Assembly (NCBI RefSeq): GCF_000467125.1
Contig: NZ_BATJ01000002.1
Coordinates: 186,001 to 250,000 of the forward strand
Direction: 5' to 3'
Source of the DNA: Vibrio proteolyticus NBRC 13287
GTDB taxonomy: Bacteria; Pseudomonadota; Gammaproteobacteria; Enterobacterales; Vibrionaceae
DNA: 64,000 nucleotides
Numbering within the stretch: position 1 is the stretch's first letter; each line of letters opens with the position of its first letter. This document shows positions 48,893-58,218 of this stretch, one piece after another. Position numbers and translations under genes: made by a program. The notes beneath the pieces are model-generated. The model was not told where the DNA came from and did no database searches. It saw nothing but the letters and a program-made list of their open reading frames with translations.

Positions 48893-49047
48893 ACAAGTGT
48901 TTGAGTGTTTCGTGCTCAAGCGCTTTGGCTGTGATGTAATAGCAGAATAATAAAATGATGCTGTTGCACTGGGTTTGTGCACTTCTGTCCGCGTGCCTTG
49001 AGTGGCCATCTGACGCAAACCCCAGCCTAATAACGAGGAGTATCACA

Positions 49048-50736
49048 GTGGAAAAACCTTGGCTATCACGTTACCCAAGTGATGTGCCGGAAACTATTGA
49101 TCCGGATAAATACCCGTCTCTGGTTGAGATGTTCGAGCAATCCGTTCAGAAATACGCTGACCAGCCAGCCTTTATGAACATGGGCTCGGTGATGACGTTT
49201 CGGAAGCTTGAAGAGCGCAGCCGTGCGTTTGCTGCTTACCTGCAAAACGAACTGAAACTAAAAAAGGGCGATCGTGTTGCACTGATGATGCCGAATTTGC
49301 TGCAATATCCGGTGGCGTTGTTTGGTGTGCTGCGAGCCGGTTTGATTGCCGTAAATGTGAACCCGCTGTATACCCCGCGTGAGCTAGAACATCAATTGTG
49401 TGATGCTGACGCAAAAGCGATCGTGATCGTCTCCAATTTTGCGAATACTCTTGAGCAGATCGTCGATAAAACGCCGGTAAAACACGTGGTGCTCACCAGT
49501 TTAGGGCAGATGCTGCCTCGTGCCAAAGGCACCTTGGTCGACTTCGTGGTCAAATACGTTAAAGGTATGGTGCCAAAGTACGATTTGCCCGGGGCGATTT
49601 CCATGCGTAAGGCGCTGCGTCAAGGGCGTCGTCTGCAATATGTTAAACCGTTCATGAGCGGTGATGACATTGCATTCTTACAATACACCGGCGGTACAAC
49701 CGGCGTGGCAAAAGGGGCGATTCTGACTCACCGGAATATGGTGGCCAACGTGCTGCAGGCCAAGGGCGCTTACGGTCCGGTTTTGTCGGAAGGTCGAGAA
49801 TTGGTGGTGACCGCACTGCCGCTGTATCACGTGTTTGCGTTGACCGTAAACTGCCTGCTGTTTATCGAAATGGGTGGCCAGAACCTGTTGGTGACCAACC
49901 CTCGTGACATTCCGGGCTTTATCAAAGAGTTGCAGAAGCACCAATTTACCGCGATCACCGGCGTCAATACCTTATTTAACGCCTTAATCAACAATGAAGA
50001 CTTCCATGAGCTGGATTTCAGCAATTTACGTCTGGCGGTCGGTGGCGGTATGGCGGTTCAGCGTGCGGTTGCCGAGCAGTGGAAGAAAACCACCGGTTGT
50101 TATCTGCTGGAAGGTTATGGCCTGACCGAATGCTCGCCGCTGGTGGCTGCGTATCCTCACGATCTGACCGCGTACAACGGCTCGATAGGTTTGCCGGTGC
50201 CGTCAACGGAAGTTCGTATTGTCGATGACGAAGGCAATGCCTTGGCAAACAGTGAAACCGGCGAACTTCAGGTACGTGGTCCGCAGGTGATGCAAGGGTA
50301 TTGGCAGCGACCGGAAGCAACAAAAGACGTGATCAATCATGACGGTTGGTTATCGACCGGTGACATCGTGAAATTTGATGACGAAGGCTTCCTGCACATT
50401 GTTGACCGTAAAAAAGACATGATTCTGGTCTCTGGGTTCAATGTTTACCCGAACGAGATCGAAGATGTGGTGGCACTGCACGGCAAAGTGCTGGAAGTCG
50501 CGGCCATTGGTCAGCCACATGAAGTATCGGGTGAAGTGGTAAAACTGTACGTGGTGAAACGCGACCCAAGCCTGACCAAGGAAGAGGTGATTGCGCATTG
50601 TCGTCAGCATCTGACCGGTTACAAAGTACCGAAACTGGTTGAATTCCGTGAAGATCTGCCAAAGAGCAACGTAGGTAAGATACTGCGTCGGGTGCTGCGT
50701 GAAGAGAACGATGCGAAACTGGCTAAAGCCGAGTAA
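49048..50736 (+). CDS. fadD: Long-chain fatty acyl-CoA synthetase
   Basis: 562-aa AMP-forming ligase that activates fatty acids on entry into the cell. The P-loop-like motif [12 protein letters not shown] is at about 213-224, YGLTECSP is the second adenylate motif, and [20 protein letters not shown] is the C-terminal hinge motif. The start is GTG 49048, with gaggag 7 nt upstream; E. coli FadD also uses a rare start. An in-frame ATG 93 nt upstream is not conserved. No convincing FadR box was found in the 155 nt upstream. Confidence 0.96.
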   Translation: MEKPWLSRYPSDVPETIDPDKYPSLVEMFEQSVQKYADQPAFMNMGSVMTFRKLEERSRAFAAYLQNELKLKKGDRVALMMPNLLQYPVALFGVLRAGLIAVNVNPLYTPRELEHQLCDADAKAIVIVSNFANTLEQIVDKTPVKHVVLTSLGQMLPRAKGTLVDFVVKYVKGMVPKYDLPGAISMRKALRQGRRLQYVKPFMSGDDIAFLQYTGGTTGVAKGAILTHRNMVANVLQAKGAYGPVLSEGRELVVTALPLYHVFALTVNCLLFIEMGGQNLLVTNPRDIPGFIKELQKHQFTAITGVNTLFNALINNEDFHELDFSNLRLAVGGGMAVQRAVAEQWKKTTGCYLLEGYGLTECSPLVAAYPHDLTAYNGSIGLPVPSTEVRIVDDEGNALANSETGELQVRGPQVMQGYWQRPEATKDVINHDGWLSTGDIVKFDDEGFLHIVDRKKDMILVSGFNVYPNEIEDVVALHGKVLEVAAIGQPHEVSGEVVKLYVVKRDPSLTKEEVIAHCRQHLTGYKVPKLVEFREDLPKSNVGKILRRVLREENDAKLAKAE

Positions 50737-50765
50737 TTTCCCGTCGTAATCGTTTTTAATGCTAG

Positions 50766-50800
50766 AATGCCGACTTAATATGTCGGCATTTTTCTTTTCT
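50766..50800 (+). terminator. Terminator between fadD and rnd
   Basis: Stem aatgccgac (50766-50774) with gtcggcatt (50782-50790), 7-nt loop, then tttcttttct. Confidence 0.85.
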
Positions 50801-50828
50801 CCCGATGAGAAAACAGAGCGAGAAGTTT

Positions 50829-51944
50829 GTGAACTATCAGATTATTACCCAAGTCAGTGAACTGGAAACCGTATGTCAGCAAGCGCGTGAGCGTGATGTG
50901 GTCATGCTGGATACCGAATTTGTCCGTACCCGTACTTATTATCCGCAACTGGGCTTGATCCAATTGTTCGACGGGGACACGTTGTCGCTGATCGATCCTG
51001 TGGCTCTGGAAGAAATGACCGCATTTGTGGAACTGTTGAAAGACGCGTCAGTCATGAAGGTTCTGCACGCTTGTGGCGAAGATCTGGAGGTGTTCCAGAA
51101 TGCCTTTGGCTGTACGCCGGTTCCGATGATTGACACCCAGATCATGGCGGCGTTTCTTGGTCATGGCTTGTCAACCGGCTTTGCGACGCTGGTGGCCGAG
51201 TATCAGGGGCTGGAGCTGGATAAAAGTGAGTCTCGTACTGACTGGGTAGCGCGTCCACTGAGTCAAAAACAGCTAGAGTACGCGGCTGCCGATGTTTACT
51301 ACCTCTATCCGCTGTACGACAAACTGCTGGCCGAAGTTCAGCAGGCCGGTTGGTGGGAAGCCGCGCAGCAGGAGAGTGATCTGCTGGTCCAAAAGCGCAT
51401 CCGTACCGCGAATATCGACAACGCCTATTTGGATATCAAAGGCGCCTGGCAACTGCGTCCGAGTGAATTGGCTATCCTCAAGCCTTTGGCAACATGGCGC
51501 ATTGAGTACGCAATGAAAAACGATCTGGCGCTGAACTTTGTGTTTAAAGACACGGATCTGCTGACCATTGCGCGGCTTGGTATCCGTAGCCCGCAGCGAA
51601 TGGAGCAGGAAGGCATGGATCCTCGCTCAGTGCGCCGTCATGGCGGGCGGATTGCCGGGATCGTGAAGCGAGCGCAGCAGACACCTGCCGAGCAGTATCC
51701 GGAAAAAATTGAGCGCCTGATGGACTTACCTGGGTACAAACAGCTGTTCAAAAAGCTCAAGGATGAAGTAAAACACGTGTCACAAAATACCGGGCTGGCG
51801 AGTGAGTTTCTTGCTTCCAAGAAGCAACTGAATCAGGTCATCAGCTGGGTGTGGCGTAAAGAGCGTGATTCGGTGCGTCTGCCGGATGTGATGCAAGGTT
51901 GGCGTAAACCACTGTTTGGTGAAAAATTAGACTCTTTAATCTAG
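50829..51944 (+). CDS. rnd: Ribonuclease D
   Basis: 371-aa 3'-5' exoribonuclease that trims tRNA precursors. The DEDD-family exonuclease motifs are MLDTEFVRTRTYYPQLGLI (about 24-42), SRTDWVARPL and YAAADVYYLYPLY. Two HRDC domains follow. The start is placed at GTG 50829 (MNYQIITQ), which matches the E. coli N-terminus and has gcgagaag close upstream. An in-frame ATG at 50805 follows directly on the fadD terminator T-run and has no ribosome binding site. Confidence 0.93.
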   Translation: MNYQIITQVSELETVCQQARERDVVMLDTEFVRTRTYYPQLGLIQLFDGDTLSLIDPVALEEMTAFVELLKDASVMKVLHACGEDLEVFQNAFGCTPVPMIDTQIMAAFLGHGLSTGFATLVAEYQGLELDKSESRTDWVARPLSQKQLEYAAADVYYLYPLYDKLLAEVQQAGWWEAAQQESDLLVQKRIRTANIDNAYLDIKGAWQLRPSELAILKPLATWRIEYAMKNDLALNFVFKDTDLLTIARLGIRSPQRMEQEGMDPRSVRRHGGRIAGIVKRAQQTPAEQYPEKIERLMDLPGYKQLFKKLKDEVKHVSQNTGLASEFLASKKQLNQVISWVWRKERDSVRLPDVMQGWRKPLFGEKLDSLI

Positions 51945-52051
51945 TCTAATCTATTGTCTCTTATAGAAAATTTGACGAATCCTTATCGCAAGCCTCATTT
52001 GAGTATGGTAAAAATGGGGTGATGCATTACATATGATAAGGATATCGATAA

Positions 52052-53668
52052 ATGAAAAAAAACAGACTTGCCGGAGCGGTTTACGCCGCTCTGCTCTTGT
52101 CGCCGCTGCCAGTCAGCGCTGCAACCTTAGCCGAGGGCGACGTTTTAGCGAAAGAGCAGTTTCTGGTACGTGGCAATGGCGCAGAGCCAAGCACGCTTGA
52201 TCCTGCATTTGTCGATTCTGGCTCGCCTGGGGATGTGATCGTTAACGACATGTTCGAAGGCTTGCTAATAGAAAATCTGCAAGGGGAAATTGTCGGTGGG
52301 CTGGCACAGTCCTGGCAAACATCCACAGACGGAAAGACCGTCACCTTCCACTTAAAACCTGCGACCTGGTCGGATGGCCAGCCGATCACCGCTGAGGATT
52401 TTGTGTTCGCCTGGCAAAGAGCGGTCGATCCGAGTACGGGAAACAGCACGGGCTTTAACCTGACGACAGCGAATGTGCTCAACGCTCAAGCGGTACTGAG
52501 CGGCGCGACTGACGTTAGCCAACTTGGGGTCGCAGCTCCGGATGCGCACACCTTTGTTGTGACGCTCACACAACCAACGCCGCACTTTCTCAGTATGATG
52601 AGCATTAAAACGTTCGCACCGGTGCCCAAACACAAAGTCGAAAAGTTCGGTGAAAATTGGACTCGTCCGGAACATATTGTCACCAGCGGTGCCTACACTT
52701 TAAAACGCTGGGTGCCGAATGAGTATGTAGATGTCACTAAAAACCCACGCTATTACGATGCCGAACATACCTACATTGATGGGGTGCGCTATCTGGCGCT
52801 TTCTTCCCAGAATGCCGAGTTTGTCCGTTTTATGTCGGGTGAGATAGACATGACCAACCGGGTACAACTGGAATACTATCAGAAACTGAGCAAAGACAAT
52901 CCGAACCTGATTCGTTCACTGCGTTTGCTCGGAGCGTACGTGTATGATTTTAATACGCAACGGGCGCCGTTCGATAATCCGGATGTGCGTCGTGCCCTGA
53001 GTATGATGATCGACCGGGACACGTTGGTGGAGAAAGTTACTGGTCAGGGAGAGCCGCCAGCTTATTCGGTGGTGCCGGACATTATTCCGGATTACCGGGC
53101 GGCGCAGCCGGAATTTGCGAGTTGGGACACCACGCAGCGTATCGAGACTGCCCGGGCACTGTTGAAAGAGGCCGGCTACGATGATAAGCATCCGCTGAAG
53201 ATAACGCTGACCTATAACACCAGTGAAAATCATAAACGCATTGCACTGGCGATTGCGTCAATGTGGAAGCCGCTGGGAGTGAAGGTTGAGCTGAATAATA
53301 TGGAGTGGAATGCATACCTCAACGCCAAATCGAACGGCGATTTTACGGTAGCTCGCTCGTTTGCCTTTGGTGACTTCGCGGAGCCGTCTGCGGTATTGAA
53401 CAGTTTTCGTTGTCATGACGTGAATAACAGCACCCAATACTGCAATGAACAGGTCGACAAGTTATTGCAAAGTGCAGCGAAAGCCAGCGATCAGCAACAA
53501 CGTTACCAGTATTACGAGCAGGCAGAACGGCTGATCGTCAATGACGCCCCAATTATTCCGTTACACTTCTATAAACACACCCGGCTGGTGAACGCCAAGC
53601 TGAAGGGTTTCCCGGACAACAACCCGAAAGGCAATATCTACGCAAAAGACATGTATTTCGTTGAGTAA
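52052..53668 (+). CDS. oppA: OppA-family peptide-binding protein, no transporter genes adjacent
   Basis: 538-aa periplasmic solute-binding protein with a signal peptide (about 1-23, ending PVSA). It has the SBP family 5 signature: VRGNGAEPSTLDPAFVDSG, DMFEGLL, WSDGQPITAEDFVFAW and RFMSGEIDMTNR. It is close to E. coli OppA and MppA. No oppBCDF-type genes follow, and the next gene is minE beyond a terminator, so it is an orphan binding protein that must use a permease encoded elsewhere. ATG 52052 has aaggat upstream. Confidence 0.9.
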   Translation: MKKNRLAGAVYAALLLSPLPVSAATLAEGDVLAKEQFLVRGNGAEPSTLDPAFVDSGSPGDVIVNDMFEGLLIENLQGEIVGGLAQSWQTSTDGKTVTFHLKPATWSDGQPITAEDFVFAWQRAVDPSTGNSTGFNLTTANVLNAQAVLSGATDVSQLGVAAPDAHTFVVTLTQPTPHFLSMMSIKTFAPVPKHKVEKFGENWTRPEHIVTSGAYTLKRWVPNEYVDVTKNPRYYDAEHTYIDGVRYLALSSQNAEFVRFMSGEIDMTNRVQLEYYQKLSKDNPNLIRSLRLLGAYVYDFNTQRAPFDNPDVRRALSMMIDRDTLVEKVTGQGEPPAYSVVPDIIPDYRAAQPEFASWDTTQRIETARALLKEAGYDDKHPLKITLTYNTSENHKRIALAIASMWKPLGVKVELNNMEWNAYLNAKSNGDFTVARSFAFGDFAEPSAVLNSFRCHDVNNSTQYCNEQVDKLLQSAAKASDQQQRYQYYEQAERLIVNDAPIIPLHFYKHTRLVNAKLKGFPDNNPKGNIYAKDMYFVE

Positions 53669-53696
53669 TTAGGCGGGAATGACAGAGTGGCCAATA

Positions 53697-53735
53697 AAAA
53701 AGCAGGATGAATGACATCCTGCTTTTTCTTTTTCG
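53697..53735. terminator. Bidirectional terminator between oppA and minE
   Basis: Stem aaaaagcaggatg (53697-53709) with catcctgcttttt (53715-53727), 5-nt loop, then ctttttc on the plus strand and a T-run on the minus strand. Confidence 0.9.
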
Positions 53736-53764
53736 TTGCTTGGTACAGAGCACCACCGATACGA

Positions 53765-54028
53765 TTATTTTTCGTCGTCTGGTAGCTTAACGTTCAGCTC
53801 GAGCACGGAAATATCGTCATCTTTATGCTCAAACGACAGGTCGACCATCGACGGATCAACCGCGACGTACTTACTGATCACCTTAAGAATGTCTTCTTTA
53901 AGTTGCGGCAGATAGTTCGGCGCAGGATCGTTCTGGCTGCGACGTTCTGCGACGATGATCTGCAGACGCTCTTTTGCGACATTCGCAGAAGATTTTTTCT
54001 GCGGTCTGAAAAACTCAAGTAGTGACAT
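53765..54028 (-). CDS. minE: Cell division topological specificity factor MinE
   Basis: 87-aa protein that triggers MinD ATP hydrolysis and drives pole-to-pole Min oscillation. [20 protein letters not shown] at the start contains the membrane- and MinD-contact region; [15 protein letters not shown] is the conserved core. ATG 54028 is only 4 nt from the minD stop, with gaggct upstream, so the two are translated together. It is the last gene of minCDE. Confidence 0.95.
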   Translation of the reverse strand: MSLLEFFRPQKKSSANVAKERLQIIVAERRSQNDPAPNYLPQLKEDILKVISKYVAVDPSMVDLSFEHKDDDISVLELNVKLPDDEK

Positions 54029-54032
54029 GTCG

Positions 54033-54845
54033 CTAGCCTCCAAATAGTCGTTTAAAGATTCCTTTCTTCTGCTCCGTCAGGAAGCGGAAATCCACCTGGC
54101 TGCCTAACAAACGCTCGACCGTATCACTGTATGCCATACCGGCGTCTGACTGCTCGTCAAACACCACTGGCACGCCTTTGTTGGAGGCATTCAATACTGC
54201 CTGGCTTTCCGGGATAACCCCGAGCAGCGAAATATGCAGGATCTCTTCTACGTCTTCCACACTCAGCATATCACCCTGAGTGACGCGGGTAGGGTTGTAG
54301 CGCGTCAGCAGCAGGTGCTGTTTGACGGGCTCAAGGCCTTCTTCCGCGCGACGTGATTTCGAGTCCAGAATACCCAGAATACGGTCAGAGTCACGCACTG
54401 ACGAAACCTCTGGGTTGGTTGTGACAATGGCTTCATCTGCAAAGTATAGCGCCATCAGCGCGCCTTGTTCGATACCCGCCGGTGAATCACAAATCACGAA
54501 ATCAAAGCCCATTTCATCCAGTTCATCCAGAACGCGACGCACACCGTCACGTGTCAGCGCATCTTTGTCCCGGGTTTGGGAAGCAGGAAGAATGAAAAGA
54601 TTGTCGTTGCGCTTGTCTTTGATCAGTGCCTGATTCAGTGTTGCTTCGCCATTAATGACATTGACAAAGTCGTACACCACACGGCGCTCACACCCCATGA
54701 TCAAATCCAGATTTCGCAGACCGATGTCAAAATCGATCACTGCGGTTTTTTTGCCTTTCATCGCGAGGCCAGATGCGATGGCCGCGCTGGACGTGGTTTT
54801 ACCCACCCCACCTTTACCTGACGTAACAACGATAATGCGTGCCAT
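54033..54845 (-). CDS. minD: Septum site-determining ATPase MinD
   Basis: 270-aa deviant-Walker ATPase that binds the membrane and recruits MinC. The deviant Walker A motif is [12 protein letters not shown] (about 8-19), and the switch/Walker B region is [13 protein letters not shown]. The C-terminal amphipathic membrane-targeting helix is at the end ([11 protein letters not shown]). It is in the minC-minD-minE operon, 20 nt after minC. Confidence 0.97.
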   Translation of the reverse strand: MARIIVVTSGKGGVGKTTSSAAIASGLAMKGKKTAVIDFDIGLRNLDLIMGCERRVVYDFVNVINGEATLNQALIKDKRNDNLFILPASQTRDKDALTRDGVRRVLDELDEMGFDFVICDSPAGIEQGALMALYFADEAIVTTNPEVSSVRDSDRILGILDSKSRRAEEGLEPVKQHLLLTRYNPTRVTQGDMLSVEDVEEILHISLLGVIPESQAVLNASNKGVPVVFDEQSDAGMAYSDTVERLLGSQVDFRFLTEQKKGIFKRLFGG

Positions 54846-54865
54846 TATGTGTTTTCCTTATTTTC

Positions 54866-55528
54866 TTAAATGGTGAGCGTTTCGATATGAAGAGAGTCAT
54901 CCTGGGTGGACACCATGACTTTCTTCTGCCAGAACTCACGTTCAATTTTGTCGCTGAGCCAGTAACTGCCTGCGATAGACACCAGCTCGGCTTGTAAATC
55001 ATGGCAAATGATCTTTGCGTCTTTCTGACCACTTGCCCCGGCAATCGCGCGGCCACGGAGCGTTCCGTGGATATGGATAGAACCGTCGGCAATAACTTCT
55101 GCACCGGCACTGACATGGTTCATGATCACCAAATCGCCGTCTTTCGCGTACACCTGCTGCCCGGAGCGGATAGGGGTACGAACTACTTTGGTAGGCGCCA
55201 TTTTTGCTGGTGCCTTAGACGGTGATTTACTGGCAGACATGATGGCGAACCCGGAACGGGATGCCAAATTCTGCATGCGTTTGTCTTTACTGCCTGTGAT
55301 CCCGACCGGGATCATGCCTGCATCGGTGATGCCTTGTTTTAATGCAGTGAAATCGATGTCTTCCTTCACCTGCTCAATATTGATCACCACTGGTGCTGAG
55401 GCGAAGAAGGCCGGTGCCTGCTCAACCTTCTCTTTGAGAAATTCAATGGTTTTTGGGACATCATTGTCAGAAAGATGCAAAACTGACAAAGTAAAGCTGC
55501 TACCTTTTAGGTCAGGGGAAGATGACAT
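54866..55528 (-). CDS. minC: Septum site-determining protein MinC
   Basis: 220-aa division inhibitor that depolymerises FtsZ away from midcell. N-terminal FtsZ-binding domain (about 1-105), short linker rich in Pro/Lys/Ala, and a beta-helix C-terminal domain (about 120-220) with [38 protein letters not shown] and AELVSIAG motifs. It is the first gene of the min operon and divergent from ycgL, as in E. coli. Confidence 0.95.
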   Translation of the reverse strand: MSSSPDLKGSSFTLSVLHLSDNDVPKTIEFLKEKVEQAPAFFASAPVVINIEQVKEDIDFTALKQGITDAGMIPVGITGSKDKRMQNLASRSGFAIMSASKSPSKAPAKMAPTKVVRTPIRSGQQVYAKDGDLVIMNHVSAGAEVIADGSIHIHGTLRGRAIAGASGQKDAKIICHDLQAELVSIAGSYWLSDKIEREFWQKKVMVSTQDDSLHIETLTI

Positions 55529-55720
55529 ATGGCTACATTGACCTCAATAACTCATCGCCTCATAAGAAAGGGCGTTGCTTGGAACCTGGGTATTCATGTT
55601 ATATTCCCCGCCATAGCACAGCAAGTTATGTTGCTGTCAAATGGTCGTTTTAGTTGCAATTTTAGCTAATTGTTTACGAAACTGAGACAAATACTCAGCC
55701 TTCGTGGCAAAAGGAACACT

Positions 55721-56005
55721 ATGCTCTGTTCAATTTACAAAAGTTCGAAAAAAGAAGGTACCTATCTCTATCTCCCGAAAAAGGATGATTTTTCACAGGT
55801 TCCTGACACACTCATGCAGATGTTCGGCAAACCTGTTTTCGTGATGATGATTAAGATGGACGGGCGTCAGCTGGCCCAGGTTGATATCGAAAAAGTGAAA
55901 GCGTCTATGAACGAAGAGGGCTTTTTCCTGCAACTACCACCGCCACCAGAAAATCTGCTGGAACAATACAAAGAACGCAAAGCTCAGCAAAATAGCAAAG
56001 GTTGA
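55721..56005 (+). CDS. ycgL: YcgL-domain protein
   Basis: 94-aa cytoplasmic protein of the YcgL/UPF0745-type family. It starts [21 protein letters not shown] and contains the [20 protein letters not shown] core and a [11 protein letters not shown] tail. The function is not established. ATG 55721 has aaggaac upstream; the longer open frame above is not conserved. Divergent from minC, the conserved enterobacterial arrangement. Confidence 0.9.
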   Translation: MLCSIYKSSKKEGTYLYLPKKDDFSQVPDTLMQMFGKPVFVMMIKMDGRQLAQVDIEKVKASMNEEGFFLQLPPPPENLLEQYKERKAQQNSKG

Positions 56006-56034
56006 GTGACCAATAATTGCTCAAGGAGGGCAAT

Positions 56035-57006
56035 TTGAAAAAACTATTGTCAGTCGTATTAGGTTTAAGTTTGGCGACCAGCGCAGTGGCCAACGAGCAA
56101 AGCTTTGAGCAGTACGTCGAAGGTCTCAAACAAGAAGCACTCAAAAATGGCATTTCTCAGCAAGTGGTTGATGATGCGTTCAAAAACGTTACGTACAAGC
56201 CACGGGCAGTCAAAGCCGATCGTAATCAGCCCGAAAAAAAACTCACGCTGGATGAATACATCCCGCGTGCTGTTCCGGCGTGGAAAGTCAAGCAGGCTCG
56301 TAAGCTCTATCAGGAGCACTACGCGGCGCTTAAACGCATCGGTGAAGAGTACGGTGTCCAACCGCGTTACATTGTGGCGTTGTGGGGCGTTGAGAGCAAT
56401 TTCGGTAAGTTCACCGGGGGGTACAGCGTGATCGATGCGCTGTCGACCATGGCTTATGACGGCCGCCGTGAAGCGTTTTTCCGCAAAGAAGCGATGGCGG
56501 CGCTGGAAATCATTCAGCAAGGTCATATTAAAGCGGATGACATGAAAGGCTCCTGGGCGGGCGCGATGGGGCAATGTCAGTTTATGCCAAGCTCGTTCTT
56601 GTCGTTTGCGGCAGACGGTAACGGTGATGGCAAAAAAGACATCTGGGGAACGCAGGCAGATGTGTTTGCTTCCACGGCTAATTACCTCAGTCAGTCTGGC
56701 TGGGACGACAACTACACTTGGGGGCGCCAGGTCAAAGTACCGCACGGTATCGACAAAAGCCTGGAAGGGCGCGATGAAGCCAAAGGTAAGTATTTGCAGG
56801 AATGGAGCAAGCTGGGCGTGACCCGTTACAACGGTCAACCACTACCGACACTGGACAACGACATCAAGGCCTGGTTGATCATGCCGGACGATGAGAACGG
56901 CCGCACTTATCTGGTCTACAACAACTACAATGTGTTGATGAAGTGGAACCGGTCGTATTACTTTGCCTTAGCGGTCAGCCATCTGGCGGATGCCATCATC
57001 TACTGA
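56035..57006 (+). CDS. MltB-like lytic murein transglycosylase
   Basis: 323-aa periplasmic peptidoglycan-cleaving enzyme of the SLT_2 fold. The signal peptide ends at SAVAN (about residue 19-20). The catalytic glutamate is E120 in VALWGVESNFGKFTGG. The WAGAMGQCQFMPSSF and DIWGTQADVFASTANYL motifs are typical for MltB. The start is TTG 56035, with aaggaggg just upstream; no ATG is in frame nearby. It is 29 nt from ycgL and likely co-transcribed with it. Confidence 0.9.
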   Translation: MKKLLSVVLGLSLATSAVANEQSFEQYVEGLKQEALKNGISQQVVDDAFKNVTYKPRAVKADRNQPEKKLTLDEYIPRAVPAWKVKQARKLYQEHYAALKRIGEEYGVQPRYIVALWGVESNFGKFTGGYSVIDALSTMAYDGRREAFFRKEAMAALEIIQQGHIKADDMKGSWAGAMGQCQFMPSSFLSFAADGNGDGKKDIWGTQADVFASTANYLSQSGWDDNYTWGRQVKVPHGIDKSLEGRDEAKGKYLQEWSKLGVTRYNGQPLPTLDNDIKAWLIMPDDENGRTYLVYNNYNVLMKWNRSYYFALAVSHLADAIIY

Positions 57007-57011
57007 TTTTC

Positions 57012-57040
57012 AGGGGCTCACTAGAGCCCCTTCATCTTTC
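57012..57040 (+). terminator. Terminator after the transglycosylase gene
   Basis: Stem aggggctc (57012-57019) with gagcccct (57024-57031), loop acta, then tcatctttc. The weak T-run suggests partial read-through into the LysR gene, which begins 47 nt past the stop codon. Confidence 0.6.
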
Positions 57041-57053
57041 TGAGGATATTGCC

Positions 57054-58001
57054 GTGCTTTCTGAACGAGCCGCCCAAATGGTGATTTTTGCTGCGCTGGT
57101 GAAACACCAGAGTTTTACGGCGGCGGCGAAGAGTCTGGGGGTGTCTGTCTCTCATGTCAGCAAACAGCTGAATGTGTTGGAAGAGTCGCTGGGGCTCAAG
57201 TTGATACAGCGCACTACCCGGACATTCACCCCGACTCAAGCTGGGCTGCAATTTCATCAGCACTGTGCTCGTTTGGTTGAAACGATCAATACGGCTCAGT
57301 ATGAAATGGAGAGTCAACGTGATGAAGTCTCCGGCCTGGTGCGGCTGGGAATGTCACAATCGTTCGGGACGTTACATATCATTCCCGCCATGGATGAGCT
57401 TCGCCAGCGCTACCCGAACCTGCAAGTGGAAGTCCATTTATTCGATTATCGCGTTGATATGCTCGAAGAGGGCTTAGATCTGTGGATTACCAATAACGAA
57501 CACTTGCCGGAAGGGTACATCGCCCAGCGTCTGGCCGACTGTCAGTTTGTGGTGGCCGCATCGCCAGATTATCTGGTTCAGCACGACACGCCACAAACAC
57601 CGGATGAGCTCGCGCAGCATAATTGTTTGATTTATCGCTGTTGGGAGCGTGATTACACCAGTTGGGCGTTTTCCCGCGCTGGTGAGGAACTGTTTGTCAA
57701 AGTCTCCGGAAACTATTCGGTCGATTTGGCCGAGGCGGTACGTGACGCTGCGGTTGCCGGATGGGGCGTGGGGTATCTGGCCACGTATCTGCTGCGCGAT
57801 GAGTTTCGCAGCGGTAAACTGATTCAGTTGTTACCGGACTGGCGCGCCAGTCAGTCGATGCCGTTTTACGCTGTATACCCAAGCCGTAAGCATATGCCGA
57901 AAAAAACCTCAGCCGTGATCGAGTTTATCCGGCAGAAGATCGGTTCCCCCTGCCATTGGGATCAGAATCTCGCTGCTTATATCCGCACACCTAAAGTGTG
58001 A
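57054..58001 (+). CDS. LysR-family transcriptional regulator
   Basis: 315-aa regulator with an N-terminal winged helix-turn-helix (FAALVKHQSFTAAAKSLGVS, then VSHVSKQLNVLEESLGLKLI) and a C-terminal effector domain with GYIAQRLADCQFVVAASPDY. The subgroup is like the CrgA/AaeR-type LysR proteins. The target is unknown; the nearest candidate is the nucleoside transporter gene downstream on the same strand. GTG 57054 has tgagga 7 nt upstream; the open frame upstream to 56943 overlaps the transglycosylase gene and is not used. Confidence 0.85.
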   Translation: MLSERAAQMVIFAALVKHQSFTAAAKSLGVSVSHVSKQLNVLEESLGLKLIQRTTRTFTPTQAGLQFHQHCARLVETINTAQYEMESQRDEVSGLVRLGMSQSFGTLHIIPAMDELRQRYPNLQVEVHLFDYRVDMLEEGLDLWITNNEHLPEGYIAQRLADCQFVVAASPDYLVQHDTPQTPDELAQHNCLIYRCWERDYTSWAFSRAGEELFVKVSGNYSVDLAEAVRDAAVAGWGVGYLATYLLRDEFRSGKLIQLLPDWRASQSMPFYAVYPSRKHMPKKTSAVIEFIRQKIGSPCHWDQNLAAYIRTPKV

Positions 58002-58062
58002 TTTCTAGCACGATTATTTCCTGTTTCAGAAACATCTTTTCCATATGGAAATAGTCAAAGTG

Positions 58063-58078
58063 ACGCAAACGTTTATCC
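58063..58078 (+). promoter_or_regulatory. PurR-like box upstream of the nucleoside transporter
   Basis: acgcaaacgtttatcc has the full ACGCAAACGTTT core of the PurR consensus (12 of 14 defined positions). It lies 141 nt upstream of the transporter start. Nearby palindromes tgtttcagaaaca (58022-58034) and tttccatatggaaa (58038-58051) could be further operators. Confidence 0.7.
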
Positions 58079-58218
58079 TCATGAAATTCAAGTGGTTATG
58101 TTGCGTGGTTGAATTTTAATCGCCATCGAGTTTGATAGTCGTTAACATCCTTCGGTTGCGTTAATCGTTTGCCTGCATACAATCCGCGCCTTCATGTTTC
58201 TTTTTTGGTTACCTTTTT

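Noticed and set aside
48893..49047. FadR operator before fadD
   Set aside because: The best candidate (around tggccatctga) departs from TGGTCNGACCA at several core positions.
56065..56838. Minus-strand open frame of 257 codons opposite the transglycosylase gene
   Set aside because: Antisense to conserved catalytic sequence; no recognisable protein.
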